NCBI GenBank assembly: GCA_034620365.1
Contig: JAQGEQ010000255.1
Location: 186,001-250,000, forward strand
DNA length: 64,000 nt
Direction: 5' to 3'
From: Pegea sp. RAD2-039
Taxonomy: Eukaryota > Chordata > Thaliacea > Salpida > Salpidae
In this document: positions 38,273 to 48,954 of the stretch, piece by piece
How the letters are laid out: each line of letters begins with the position of its first letter
Position numbering within the stretch: the stretch's first letter is position 1
Notes under the pieces: generated by a model
What the model saw: the letters and a program-made list of their open reading frames with translations, nothing else
Database searches by the model: none
Told to the model about the DNA's origin: nothing
Position numbers and translations under genes: made by a program

Positions 38273-38509
38273 AAATCGATCAGAGACAGGAAAATGACTG
38301 TAAACAAGTCCAAAACAATACATGGATTAAACCAGATTTGTTTCTTGGGTTGTTATTTGAAAAGAAATCAAGTTAAACTCGATTTGAAACGGTTGAGACC
38401 TATGATAGAACTTCCGCTTCGAACAAATGCAAAGTCGTCGCAGATATTGATGGGAATTTTTACTTACTAATAAGGAGAGGCTTGTAATTTCTCTTATAAG
38501 GTGAAGAAA
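38273..38509 (+). mobile_element. Relic of Ty3/Gypsy-type reverse transcriptase
   Basis: The frame starting at 38273 contains CFLGCYLKRNQVKLDLKRLR followed by PMIELPLRTNAKSSQILMGI and FTY, then two stops and a remnant NFSYKVKK. This matches the conserved Ty3/Gypsy segment after the catalytic motif (FLG--I----IKPDPERL-P--ELP-P-N-K-LQ---G---YY ... NFS-K). The stops and loss of the surrounding domains mark it as a dead fragment. No LTRs were identified. Confidence 0.65.
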
Positions 38510-38740
38510 GGTTCATGATTTGAAGAGCTCTATTTACTTTCTTTCTTTAATAATAATAATAATCTGCTTCGACCGAGAACGGTCATGCTGGTTGTGCTCA
38601 AGAGGTGCTGTTAAAAGCAAAGCAAAACACAGTGAAAATCAAAGAAGCCAAAAGTTTTTAGGGTTTTTCCTTTTCTTTGAATCTGTTTTTTCTCTCTTTT
38701 TCCGTTTTTTGTGGAGTAGAGAACGCTATTTGGAGCGATA

Positions 38741-38820
38741 TTTATTTATTTATTTCAATAAATGCGAAGGAGGGTACCTGAAAAGAGCACCTCTCGCTAA
38801 TACACATTCTCACAAATAAC
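38741..38820 (-). mobile_element. LINE 3' tail (copy d)
   Basis: Plus-strand sequence TTTATTTATTTCAATAAATG then CGAAGGAGGGTACCTGAAAA and GAGCACCTCTCGCTAATACA is the reverse complement of the LINE tail found in the argininosuccinate synthase array. Little of the element upstream of the tail is recognisable. Confidence 0.6.
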
Positions 38821-39023
38821 AAAGAACAATATTCCCAATTGCTATTGATATTTACCGAAAATGAAAGATTTTGTGTTTATTTTCCTTCGACAAAGTCTAA
38901 GTTTCGCTTGCGTACAATATTGTACATCAGACAAAGGTTCTATAGATGGCGGCCTTGATTTTGATAGATAGCTTTGGATTATTCCAAACCCTTGAAGTAA
39001 AACATGAAAATGCACCAGATGCC

Positions 39024-39380
39024 TTACTGATGTAGCTGCTGATCTCGGCTTCTATTGATACTGATGATGTGATTATCTACAGCCTCAACGTCCCAGCTTT
39101 CGATGTTGATTGGCTGTGGAACGTTAACACCTTGGCTGAAAACTTTTGTCTTTTTTAGGCTGATTTTCATTCCAAAGCCTGTGCAGGCTGATAAAAATAG
39201 GTCTATCAGCATCTTTAGTTATTTTGCTGAATGTGCAACAATTGCTGCGTCATCGGCAAAAAGTAGGTCATAGATTGGTGATCGTCTTTAGACGTGACGC
39301 ATTGAAAAGACTTCTGTCAGATCTTGAATGAAAGTAGACTCTTTCAGAAGACGTATGAAACGTTTGTTTTATGTTATATA
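39024..39380 (-). mobile_element. Relic of a second LINE reverse transcriptase (FADD motif)
   Basis: Reading the minus strand from about 39375, SERVYFHSRSDRSLFNASRL followed by KTITNL is the typical G-FLHTRSDG-LFNL-RL-AKTKV segment. After a frameshift comes YDLLFADDAAIVAHSAK with the catalytic F-A-D-D box, then an in-frame stop, then LFLSACTGFGMKISLKKTKV. The order and spacing are those of a non-LTR reverse transcriptase of a family different from the one in the synthase array. One frameshift and at least one stop make it a pseudogene fragment. Confidence 0.75.
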
Positions 39381-39389
39381 TTTTGAAAT

Positions 39390-40380
39390 TTAGTATAATA
39401 GCTTATGCAATAAAGTACTAAAATTAAAAATTTCTACAATATTTCAATTTAATTAGAATATTAATTTAAAGTTGAAGATCGAATACTGAAAAGTTTGTTA
39501 TTATTTTCTAATAAACCCGGGTTGTTTGAATTCTACTTCTATCGCTTACTACATTTAATAAGATGATTTTTTTTATATGTTTCATTGTGATAAACCAATT
39601 TTAATTATTTTCAAAATTAAAATCTATTTTTAATCCATTTTTTCATGGTTTGTATCAACAGTTTTAACGAATTTTTAAAGTAGTTTTTTATTATCAGATA
39701 AAGTTAGATTTTTCATACAATAAAATTTCAAGTTATTTATATTTTTTTTCCTAGAAATTTTTCTATTAAAATTTTAAGGTTTTATAAACGATTATTCTAT
39801 TTTTATATTAAATATTTTTTTTATTGTGAAAAAAAGATTTTTTTTATTTAAATCTCTTTTTTGATGCAATTTTATTTTTTATTTTTATTTTTTGTTCTAA
39901 CAATTTTAAAGAATTCGCTAATTACTTTTTATTATATATAAAACTTTTTATATTATAAAATTTAGTGAGTTGTTTCTTACATTTTTTTTATTTTTATCTT
40001 TGATATTATTTTAATTCAATTTTTGTGAATTTATTATCTATTATATTTTCATTTTTTAAATTTCCATAATTAAACATTTTTTAAATGATGTGAAAACTAA
40101 TTTATTTATTTAATTTTTATTTCTGTTTATTTATTATTCTAATGAAGTTACTATTTCATCAATTTTTTCATATTTTAAAAAAATCTAATTTACATTTTAA
40201 TATATTAAATTTTATCTATTTATAAATAAATTATAAAAATCATTTTTATTTCTAATTTTTGTTCTATTTTAGCTTTTGTCAAGTTTGAACAGTTTCTCAA
40301 GTAGAGCTTTGATTGTAACATTTTCATTTTTAGGTTAACAGGTTTGTTGTTAAAGTTTTAATTTTTTAAAAGGTTTAAAA
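39390..40380. other. T-rich upstream region of INCENP
   Basis: About 1 kb of AT-rich sequence. From roughly 39540 to 40330 the plus strand is dominated by T runs with few G or C. It ends about 50-100 bp before the start codon of the INCENP reading frame. It could be a promoter-proximal poly(dT) region or a 5'-UTR intron. No open frame. Confidence 0.4.
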
Positions 40381-43300
40381 ATGCCACGTGGTCCAAAGAA
40401 AGGACTTGCTATTGGTTTATGGAAAACTAGAGAAAATTGTTATAAGTTGGAACATTATCAACTAGTTTTCAAGTTAGTATTCATCTTTTCATATCATCCC
40501 TATAATTTGTTTTATTATTATTAGTCTTAAAAACATTTCTATCTTAAACTTTCAAAGTTTTTCGTTTAAATTTTATTTTGTTTTTAAACATTTACATTTT
40601 ACTTTCTAGAGAGTTTGATCCTCATCAGGGAGTCTTGTATCAACCTTCAGAATGCTCCTTGAGAGATACTCTTATATATCCTGAGGCTTTTGATGATATA
40701 TATAGAGCAAGAGAGAAAGCTCTTATTGATTTGAGAGCATTATATGCTGATAAAACAAAAGAATTGTAAATAGTTAGTTAAGTTACTGTTGTGAGTTTGA
40801 TTGTTATTTATTGATAGAATCAAGAGAGGGTTAATTGTGAGAACAAAAGAAGAACTTTTAGAGCAAAATATCACAACAAATGAGGAGGAACTCTTGGAGA
40901 ATACTGACGAGGTGATGTTGAGTAAACCTATTTGTAAAACTCCTGGAAAACCAAGAAGATGTAAAAGAAAGAGAACAGTTTTGTGAGTTGATGTTTCCTT
41001 TTAAGTTTGGTAGCTCTATAAACTTTATAATAATCTTAGCTTATCAAACAGCATCAAAACTTTTGTATCTTATATTCAATTTGGTTTTTATATTTGAAAT
41101 AAGTAATCATCATTCAATCTTTTATGATTATGATAGAAATGAAAACAATGAACTTTATACAAGTGTAGCCAGTAGCTCAAACTTCACTTCTCAAATAAGA
41201 CGCCTGATTGAAAGTGATGAAGATTTTCAAGACACTAAGTAATTTCATTATATATCTCTTTTTCATCTATCTTAGAAATGTAGAGTTAGAAATATATAAA
41301 ATAATTATTAAAAGTTGAAACAATTTTTTATAACTTTTATTTTTATGCTTAAATATTATAATAATTATGAATAATAAATATAATAAAATATTTTTACTCA
41401 ATTTTTTTTGCTAAATTAGTTGATTGTTCAATGATTTATTATTTTAAATTCTTTTTGTGTTAGTACGAAGTCCAGAAGAAGAAAAAATAAAGCTGGAAAG
41501 AATAAAGTTGGAAAGAATAAAGTTGGAAGGGAAAAAGTAAGAATGTTTATTTTGACATGTTTCAGTTAAATATATTTGAAATATTTTGATTATACTTTCA
41601 ATGTTTTAAAGGATTTACCAGTTTCGAAGAAACGTAATATTGCCAATAGTACTCTGATAAGAAATGATTACATCTCGATTCTACCTCAAGATGTTTCATC
41701 CATACTTCTCGAAGAAGAGGCTGATAAAGAAGATAAAGTCTCTGAAGATCCTGTTACTAGAGAAGATTCAGTTGATCCTGTTGAAGAAGATAAAGTCTCT
41801 GAAGCTCCTGATACTAGAGAAGATTCAGTTGATCCTGTTGAAGAAGATCAAATCATAGAACTGTCTGATATTAGACAAGATTCTGTTGAAGAAGATAAAG
41901 TCTATGAAGATCCTGTTACTAGAGAAGATTCAGTTGATCTTGTTGAAGAAGATAAAGTCTCTGAAGCTCCTGATACTAGAGAAGATTCAGTTGATTCTGT
42001 AGAAGAAGATAAAGTCTATGAACATCCTGATACTGCAGAAGATTCAGTTGGTTCTGTTGAAGAAGATAAAGTCTCTGAAGATCCTGTTACTAGAGAAGAT
42101 TCAGTTGATCTTGTTGAAGAAGATAAAGTCTCTCAAGCTCCTAATACTGCAGAAGATTCAGTTGATTCTGTAGAAGAAGATAAAGTCTCTGAAGATCTTG
42201 ATACTAGAGAAGATTCAGTTGATCTTGTTGAAGAAGATAAAGTCTCTCAAGCTCCTGATACTGCAGAAGATTCAGTTGGTTCTGTTGAAGAAGATAAAGT
42301 CTCTGAAGATCCTGTTACTAGAGAAGATTCAGTTGATCTTGTTGAAGAAGATAAAGTCTCTCAAGCTCCTAATACTGCAGAAGATTCAGTTGATTCTGTA
42401 GAAGAAGATAAAGTCTCTGAAGATCTTGATACTAGAGAAGATTCAGTTGATCTTGTTGAAGAAGATAAAGTCTCTCAAGCTCCTAATACTGCAGAAGATT
42501 CTGTTGATTCTGTTGAAGAAGATCAAATCATAGAACTGCCTGATATTAGAGAAGATTCTGTTGATTCTGTTGAAGAAGATAAAGTCTATGAAAATCCTGT
42601 TACTAGAGAAGATTCAGTTGACTCTGTTAAAGAAGATAAAGTCTCTGAAGATCCTGTTACTAGAGAAGATTCAGTTGATTCTGTTGAAGAAGATAAAGTC
42701 TCTGAAGATCCTGTTACTAGAGAAGATTCAGTTGATTCTGTTGAAGAAGATAAAGTCTCTCAAGCTCCTAATACTGCAGAAGATTCTGTTGATTCTGTTG
42801 AAGAAGATCAAATCATAGAACTGCCTGATATTAGAGAAGATTCTGTTGATTCTGTTGAAGAAGATAAAGTCTATGAAGATCCTGTTACTAGAGAAGATTC
42901 AGTTGATTCTGTTGAAGAAGATAAAGTCTCTGAAGATCCTGTTACTAGAGAAGATTCAGTTGATTCTGTTGAAGAAGATAAAGTCTCTCAAGCTCCTAAT
43001 ACTGCAGAAGATTCTGTTGATTCTGTTGAAGAAGATCAAATCATAGAACTGCCTGATATTAGAGAAGATTCTGTTGATTCTGTTGAAGAAGATAAAGTCT
43101 ATGAAGATCCTGTTACTAGAGAAGATTCAGTTGATTCTGTTGAAGAAGATAAAGTCTCTGAAGATCCTGTTACTAGAGAAGATTCAGTTGATTCTGTTGA
43201 AGAAGATAAAGTCTCTGAAGCTCCTGTTACTAGAGAAGATTCAGTTGACTCTGTTGAAGAAGATCAAATCATAGAACTGCCTGAAATTAGAGAAGATTCA

Positions 43301-46300
43301 GTTGATTCTGATAAAGAAGAAGATTCATCTTTACATACTGATGAAGCTATTGTTTCAACTGATCCTTCTACAAAAGACAAAAGTTCCCGAGATAAACTCC
43401 AAAAGGAAGATTTACGTTCATCTTTTAAGGACGATGTTGCTATGGATACTTCTTCTGATGATGATGACCTTAATGAATCTTCATTCCATCTATCTGATGA
43501 TGATCATGATAAAAGAAGAACTGTTTTATTGAAGTCTTCTAGGAAAGAAACTATTAAATCTATTGTTGATCGAAGTAAGAAAAAGTTGATATGTTTGAGC
43601 TGAAGTAAATTCAAAATGTTTATTAAAAAAATGTTACAAAGTTCTGTGAGATTTAAAACCTTTTACTACTTCAATAATTATTCTCTTCTTGTAAGAACTA
43701 GTTCATCTTACTGTGAATACTTTTCAGTGAAGATGAAGGATATGGTTAACAGAAAAGTATTTGTGGATATGACAAAAAACAATGTATGTTATGTTGAGTC
43801 TTCTCGCCAATATAGAGTTCCTCCAGTGAGTTGATCTTCAATCTTCAATCTTCATCATTTCTAAATTTTCATTGCAGGAATATTTGGAAGTTGAGGAAAC
43901 ATCTCTACCCAGGAGGTCAGTTTTTGTCACTTTATCTACTTGAATCTGACATTTTATAATCATGAAAGCAAGTTTGCTTAACGAGTTGAACTTTCTACAT
44001 CTTTTCTTCCTCTAATCAACTCGCTTCAGTCTTCTTTTTTAATCACTAGATCTGCTGCAAAGCAAGCTCGAAGAAGCTCACGAAAATCGAAAAGAAGACT
44101 TTCTGGTGAGCAAGCATCTTTAAACTGATCTTCTTCCTAATTTGTAGATTCTTGGCGACTCTCTCTTCCTCTTCTACTTCCAAGGATTTAAATTTTGATT
44201 TTCTTCAACACCTTTTAGGTTTGGCTGCAAAAAAACAGATTTCAATTGATAAGAATCGAGTAAAAGCATCAGTAGCTCGAGGAAGAGCGAATATGAAGAT
44301 CATCAAGGTGAAGATCTTCTTCTTCTACTCTTTCAACTTCTTCATCTCATTTATTTGTAGGAAGATGAGATCGATGAATATCAAACTTCTGATGATGAAG
44401 ATGACAACAAAAATGGTATTTTCTCAAATTTTATTTCTTTAATCAAATAGATTATATCAGTCGTTTCTGAAGCGGTCCAGGACCAAGGTCAAGTGCCCCA
44501 GAATCGACCATTTGTGGGTCAAGACACTCCAAGCACTTCAACATTCAAAAAAGTGATCCCTAAATCTAAGAAGAAGCCTCCAGTTGCTGGATGTTTGTAT
44601 TTTAATCTTTTTTATCACCAAATATATCTGATCTTTATTTTTTAAGCTCGCAAAAATCTCAAATTGAGGAAGAACTCGAACAGCATGCAAATAGTGAGAT
44701 ATGTCGTCATCTGATGACGTCACAACTAACTACCGCTCTTTACAGGGAACTCCAGTACGTGGTTACACATCTAAAGGAGTAAGTATTTGCTAATTGGCTG
44801 ATTTTGGCGCGAAATTTTAGACAACTTTTTTACGCGGGAATCAAATTCTCTCGGGAAGTATCATCTCTTCATCAACTAACTTCATCCGGTACAGGGCTAC
44901 ATCACTCCAATTAAGAAGACTCAACGCAAATGTCTAACTCCGGCCAGTAGCAGCACAAAGCCGCGAAGCACGTTGTCGTTCTTGAACCGTTCGACTGGTC
45001 AAAGCAGACTTCGGCGGCTTCCCGCGACTCCAACTTCGGCCACTTCTGTTCGAATAGTCGATCGTCAGACAGCAGCTGCAAATAGCAACATCATCCGATC
45101 GTTTGTTCAACGCAACACTCCAGAGAAACCTCAAATTGTAATTTGTTGTAATCACGTGACAAGATCACCACTGATGACGTCACAGAGCAAAGCGGAACAG
45201 AAAGCGCGACTACTGGAAGAGAAGGCGAAGAGGCAGGCTGCAGTGAAGAAGCAAATTGAAGAAGACAAGCAGCGCGCTATCGCCGAAGCCAAACAGTGCG
45301 TCGATGACGTCATCGTTGACTTCGTATCGCTGACCCTGTTGTTGCTAGGCGACGCGCCGAGCGTTTCAAAAAGTGTAACAAAAATCGCGAGTTGAATGAT
45401 CAGAAGCGCGCGGAAGAACTTCAAAAGAAAAATCTCAAAGAGGAGGAGCAAAAGGTTTGATGACGTCATAAGACGCGCGATGATAATAATGTAGTATAGG
45501 TGAGATTTGAAGAAAGAAAACGAATGTTGGAATCGGCTAAAAAGAAGCGAAAAGGACCCGATCAAAAAGAAGAAACGAAACGCGCTAAAATAGAAGCTGA
45601 TGAAAAGGTGTGACGTAGTAGCCGATGACGTCATTAAACTTCTCGATTTTGTAGAAATTAGAACAAAAGCGAATAAAAGAAGAGCAGATAAAAGATGAGC
45701 TGATGAAGATGGCAGAAAAACGCGAACAAGCGCGATTAGATAAAGCGCGAAGATTGCAAGCTCGTCAAGAACAGAGAGAAAAACAAATGAAGAAGATGCA
45801 GGTCAGAAAATTATTTACTGGTTGTTAGTTGGTGTTAGCTGGTGTTTGATGGTTGTTAGCTGGTGTTTGCTGGTTGGTTTACTTGTTGTTAGCTGGTGTT
45901 TGATGGTTGGTTTACTAGTTGTTAGCTGGTGTTTGATGGATGGTTTGCTGGTTGTTATCTCGTGTTTGATGGATGGTTTACTGGTTGTTAGCTGGTGTTT
46001 GTTGGTTTACTTGTTGTTAGCTGGTGTTTGATGGATAGTTTACTGGTTGTTAGCTGGTGTTTGATGGTTGGTTTACTGGTTGTTAGCTGGTGTTTGATGG
46101 TTGTTAGCGGGTGTTTGATGGTTGGTTAATTTTTATTTTAGGAACGTGCATTGATGATGGAAGCCAAGAAGCTGGAAATGGCTGAACGGAAAAGAAAAGA
46201 AGCTGAAGAGAAGTTAAAAGAAGCGGAAAGATTAAAGATGGAAGAAGAAAGATTGAAAAAGGAGGAGGAGGCGTTGAGACTGGCGCAAGAGCAACAAGAA

Positions 46301-46900
46301 AGATGGATCTTGAAGAAGAAGAAAGAAGAAGAAGAAGTGATGTTGATGAAGAAGAAAGAAGAAATGAAAAGGCGAGAAGAAGAATCAGCAAAAAGAGAAG
46401 AAGAACTCCGACAAAAAGAAGAAAAGATGAATACAACTTACAACAAGGTAACTTATAGTTGATTGAAATGACGTCATTTGATTGAGTGTTTTGTAAAAGG
46501 ATGAATCAAACATCAGCAGCTACGATATGACACCAAAACATGAAGATCGAGTACTTCTTCCATCAACTAATGAAGATTACAATATCTACGATCTCAATTC
46601 AGATGATAGTACTGATGATGAAGATGCTCCCAGAAAAACTGTTCCTAATTGGGCGAAAGGTACTCGAGATTATTTTCTAGAAATATTTTCAACTTTTCTG
46701 CTTCAGGAAAGTTGTTGAAACGTCAGATGTTTTTGCAACATATTCATCCTCCTAATATCGCTACAATCTTACGAAATACTAAAAATAGATCGGTTGATCT
46801 GACAAAGCTGTTTAATAAAACTGAAGGAAGATATATAAAGCGAACTAGCTCGGCATGTTGGAAGAAGACTCCTCCTTCCCTGCAGAAGAAGAGATTTTAA
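40381..46900 (+). CDS. INCENP: Inner centromere protein homologue with expanded acidic repeat
   Basis: INCENP scaffolds the chromosomal passenger complex and activates Aurora B. Twenty-two exons join in phase into about 1490 residues (human about 918): 40381-40472, 40610-40765, 40818-40982, 41137-41238, 41464-41536, 41612-43574, 43728-43825, 43878-43915, 44050-44105, 44219-44307, 44361-44415, 44461-44592, 44647-44693, 44746-44778, 44895-45137, 45186-45295, 45349-45454, 45500-45607, 45655-45801, 46142-46447, 46500-46659, 46707-46900. C-terminal identity is strong: SFVQRNTPEK, a long Glu/Lys-rich helix (SAH region), YDMTPK, YDLNSDDSTDDEDAPRK, PNWAKG, then an IN-box with HPPNIATIL and the TSS motif in YIKRTSSACW, the Aurora phosphosite. 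The N-terminus (MPRGPKKGLAIGLWKTRENC) does not resemble the vertebrate CEN box, so the true 5' boundary or a fusion is uncertain. Confidence is high for exons 13-22 and moderate for exons 1-12. Confidence 0.85.
41720..43310 (+). repeat. In-frame 57-bp tandem repeat, about 27 acidic units, in INCENP
   Basis: The 19-residue unit has the form REDSVDSVEEDKVSEDPVT. Variants end SQAPNT, YEDPVT, SEAPDT or QIIELPDI. I count 27 units, one of them three residues short. The 3' part has a 4-unit higher-order period of 228 bp: the segments beginning near 42846 and 43074 are almost identical. Every unit is strongly acidic with serine and threonine. The uniform frame shows it is maintained as protein. Confidence 0.9.
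44715..46476. promoter_or_regulatory. TGACGTCA palindrome cluster B: six INCENP introns
   Basis: Exact TGACGTCA at 44715, 45175, 45305, 45461, 45625 and 46469. Each copy falls inside an intron of my model (44694-44745, 45138-45185, 45296-45348, 45455-45499, 45608-45654, 46448-46499), and these introns are only 45-53 nt long. No copy falls in an INCENP exon. The introns share no other obvious sequence. The 48-nt one also contains CACGTGAC at 45153. Confidence 0.75.
45815..46128 (+). repeat. G/T-only minisatellite in an INCENP intron
   Basis: About ten imperfect copies of a 25-32 bp unit built from TGGTTGTTAGCTGGTGTTTG with a variable ATGGTTGGTTTAC spacer fill most of the 340-nt intron between exons 19 and 20. 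The plus strand is nearly free of C and poor in A. The neighbouring introns are about 50 nt, so the repeat accounts for the unusual intron length. Confidence 0.85.
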
Positions 46901-48900
46901 AAACTCGAATTTCATTTATTTTAATCTTGCTGTAATTATTGAAGCTCTAATGCTTAATATTAAAATACTTTTTTAAATATTACAAAATCTCATCAAATGT
47001 AAACTGAAATATTCAAAAAAATTATTCCAATTTTAGTTTAAGAGATTTCAATAATTGATTCCTTTTTATATTGTTCAAAAAAGAAATATAAATTCGTCGA
47101 AACTATTCACACAACATCAAAACCTGACAGACTTCATTTATTTTCACTTGGTTAGTAAGATGTCTCTATTAATCAAGTTCCTCCTTAGAAAGAAAGCGAT
47201 CCGTACTGTCTTCTAGCTCTTATGATCAAGCTGTAATGATCCAAGAAAAATTGATTTCTGTTTCTTATTTTAAAACTTATCATCATTTAAATAGATTTAA
47301 TTCTGAAAGTTATTTAGTTGTCTAAAAATACTTTGTTACAACAACATTGGATTTACCGGAAGTTTTAGTTGACAAGCTGAAAGCGGAAGTGATCTTTTGT
47401 TGATTGTAGGTTGTCTCTTTGAGCAAGCAAATAATCTACAGCTACAAAATGAGAACAAATAACTGATCAACTTTTTAAGATCATAAATCGAGATGTAAAA
47501 ATGTTTTAAAATCTTTTAGAAATGTCAACGATTGCTAAAATTTATTCAAGTTTTTTTTTCTTTAAAAATGTTCCATTTCTTCATCAAAGATACTTTTTTC
47601 ATGACTTTGTCTGATTCATAGAGCTTGTGAGTAATTGTTTAAAAATCGTTAAGGTCTTTTTCACATTTCGTCTTTTAATAAGATATTTTTAGTGTTTAAT
47701 ACACGAGCAGCAAATTACCTGTTAGTCGTATATCGATAGTGAAATTGGAATACTGTTGCAAGTGATAGTCACGATTTTGATTTTTTTAACAAAAAGCAGA
47801 ACAACCTTAGTGAGCTTAGACAGAGGTATATGTCGTCGTAATTCTTGTTATTTTCCAATTCTGTTTATTACGGTTACTCAACTATCGATGCACAAGCTAC
47901 AAAGTTATTGGAATGATTAGAAAATGTGGATGTAAGATTTCAACAGAAAGCTAATTTAATTAAAACTTCTCAACTTTCCAATAAAAAGTAAAATAAATTG
48001 TTGTTGTTAGTTGGTTTCATTTAGTTGTTGATTTGATCGTTTATCGATGCATGTGCTAAAAATAAAATATAAAATATAATTAACAATATCTTTTTCGGAT
48101 CTTTATGATTCGTATAAAATCCATAATTATCAATTTTATTTTCTGCATCTTTTATATCCAACTCATGTTGTCGAATCAATTACATTTTAGTAAATTTGAT
48201 GGCAATGATTCCAAACTGCTTCTTAAAAAGCTTGAAATAATCACTTAAAAAGTAAAATTGAAGAAACAGAATGTTGGAGTAATCTTACAGATAGATTCAA
48301 TCTGTTTCTTCTGCCTGGTTATCCAGGATAATAGTTGCTCGACTTCGTAAAGTTTCGTAAATCTGGATTGTCGTCTCAAATTTTCGAGTAGTTTGAATAA
48401 TATCAATGATAAGATCATTTCAGATCAGAAGTAGCATCTACTCGAAGTTAGATTAAGTTAGTCCTTTTAGTAATGAATACTTACAAAATATTTGAAGCTT
48501 TTTTGCATTTTAAAATAATTTTTTGAAACTCAAACTTCAAATTAAACTTCTCAAATACAAATGCTTTATTGCTGATTCTTGCTTCAAGAGAAAACGATGA
48601 TAGAAACAAATTGTTGCCAATTATCAACTTCCAGTAATCAATTGAGAATTTTGTTTTAGTCCCAAAATCCTGATGGAAGTCAAGAAGTACGAAACATTTT
48701 ATTTCTAATATTGCTAAAAGATATTTTAATCCAGGATAAGACTTCATGAGATAAGAACACGAGTCCTTAGTATGATCTCTGCTCTACCACTGAATAAGGA
48801 GCTTGGGGCCCATTTAGTATTTTTCAATATAAGAAAATAGGTCCTCGACTTGTTTTACAGAAAATAACTAGAAGAAGGGTCTTGAGATGCAAATACACAG
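46901..48900. other. Intergenic region after INCENP, nothing recognised
   Basis: About 2 kb of AT-rich sequence following the INCENP stop. Short minus-strand open frames (for example 48481-48747) lack domain features. No RNA gene or transposon protein was seen. Confidence 0.4.
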
Positions 48901-48954
48901 AAGATAACATATTTTAAAAGTTAACTTTTACTGGTAGATAACGTTATAACAGAA

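Noticed and set aside
41664-43532. Long alternative-frame readings through the INCENP repeat, giving leucine/lysine-rich repeats
   Set aside because: They are a by-product of the 57-bp repeat lacking stops in a second frame. The acidic frame joins the flanking exons in phase.
45822-46031. Open frame rich in Trp, Cys, Leu and Val in the G/T minisatellite
   Set aside because: It lies inside an intron with clear borders and is translated low-complexity repeat.
46104-46436. Minus-strand hydrophobic open frame opposite the INCENP coiled coil
   Set aside because: It is the complement of a purine-rich Glu/Lys coding exon. Such antisense frames are expected and have no independent support.
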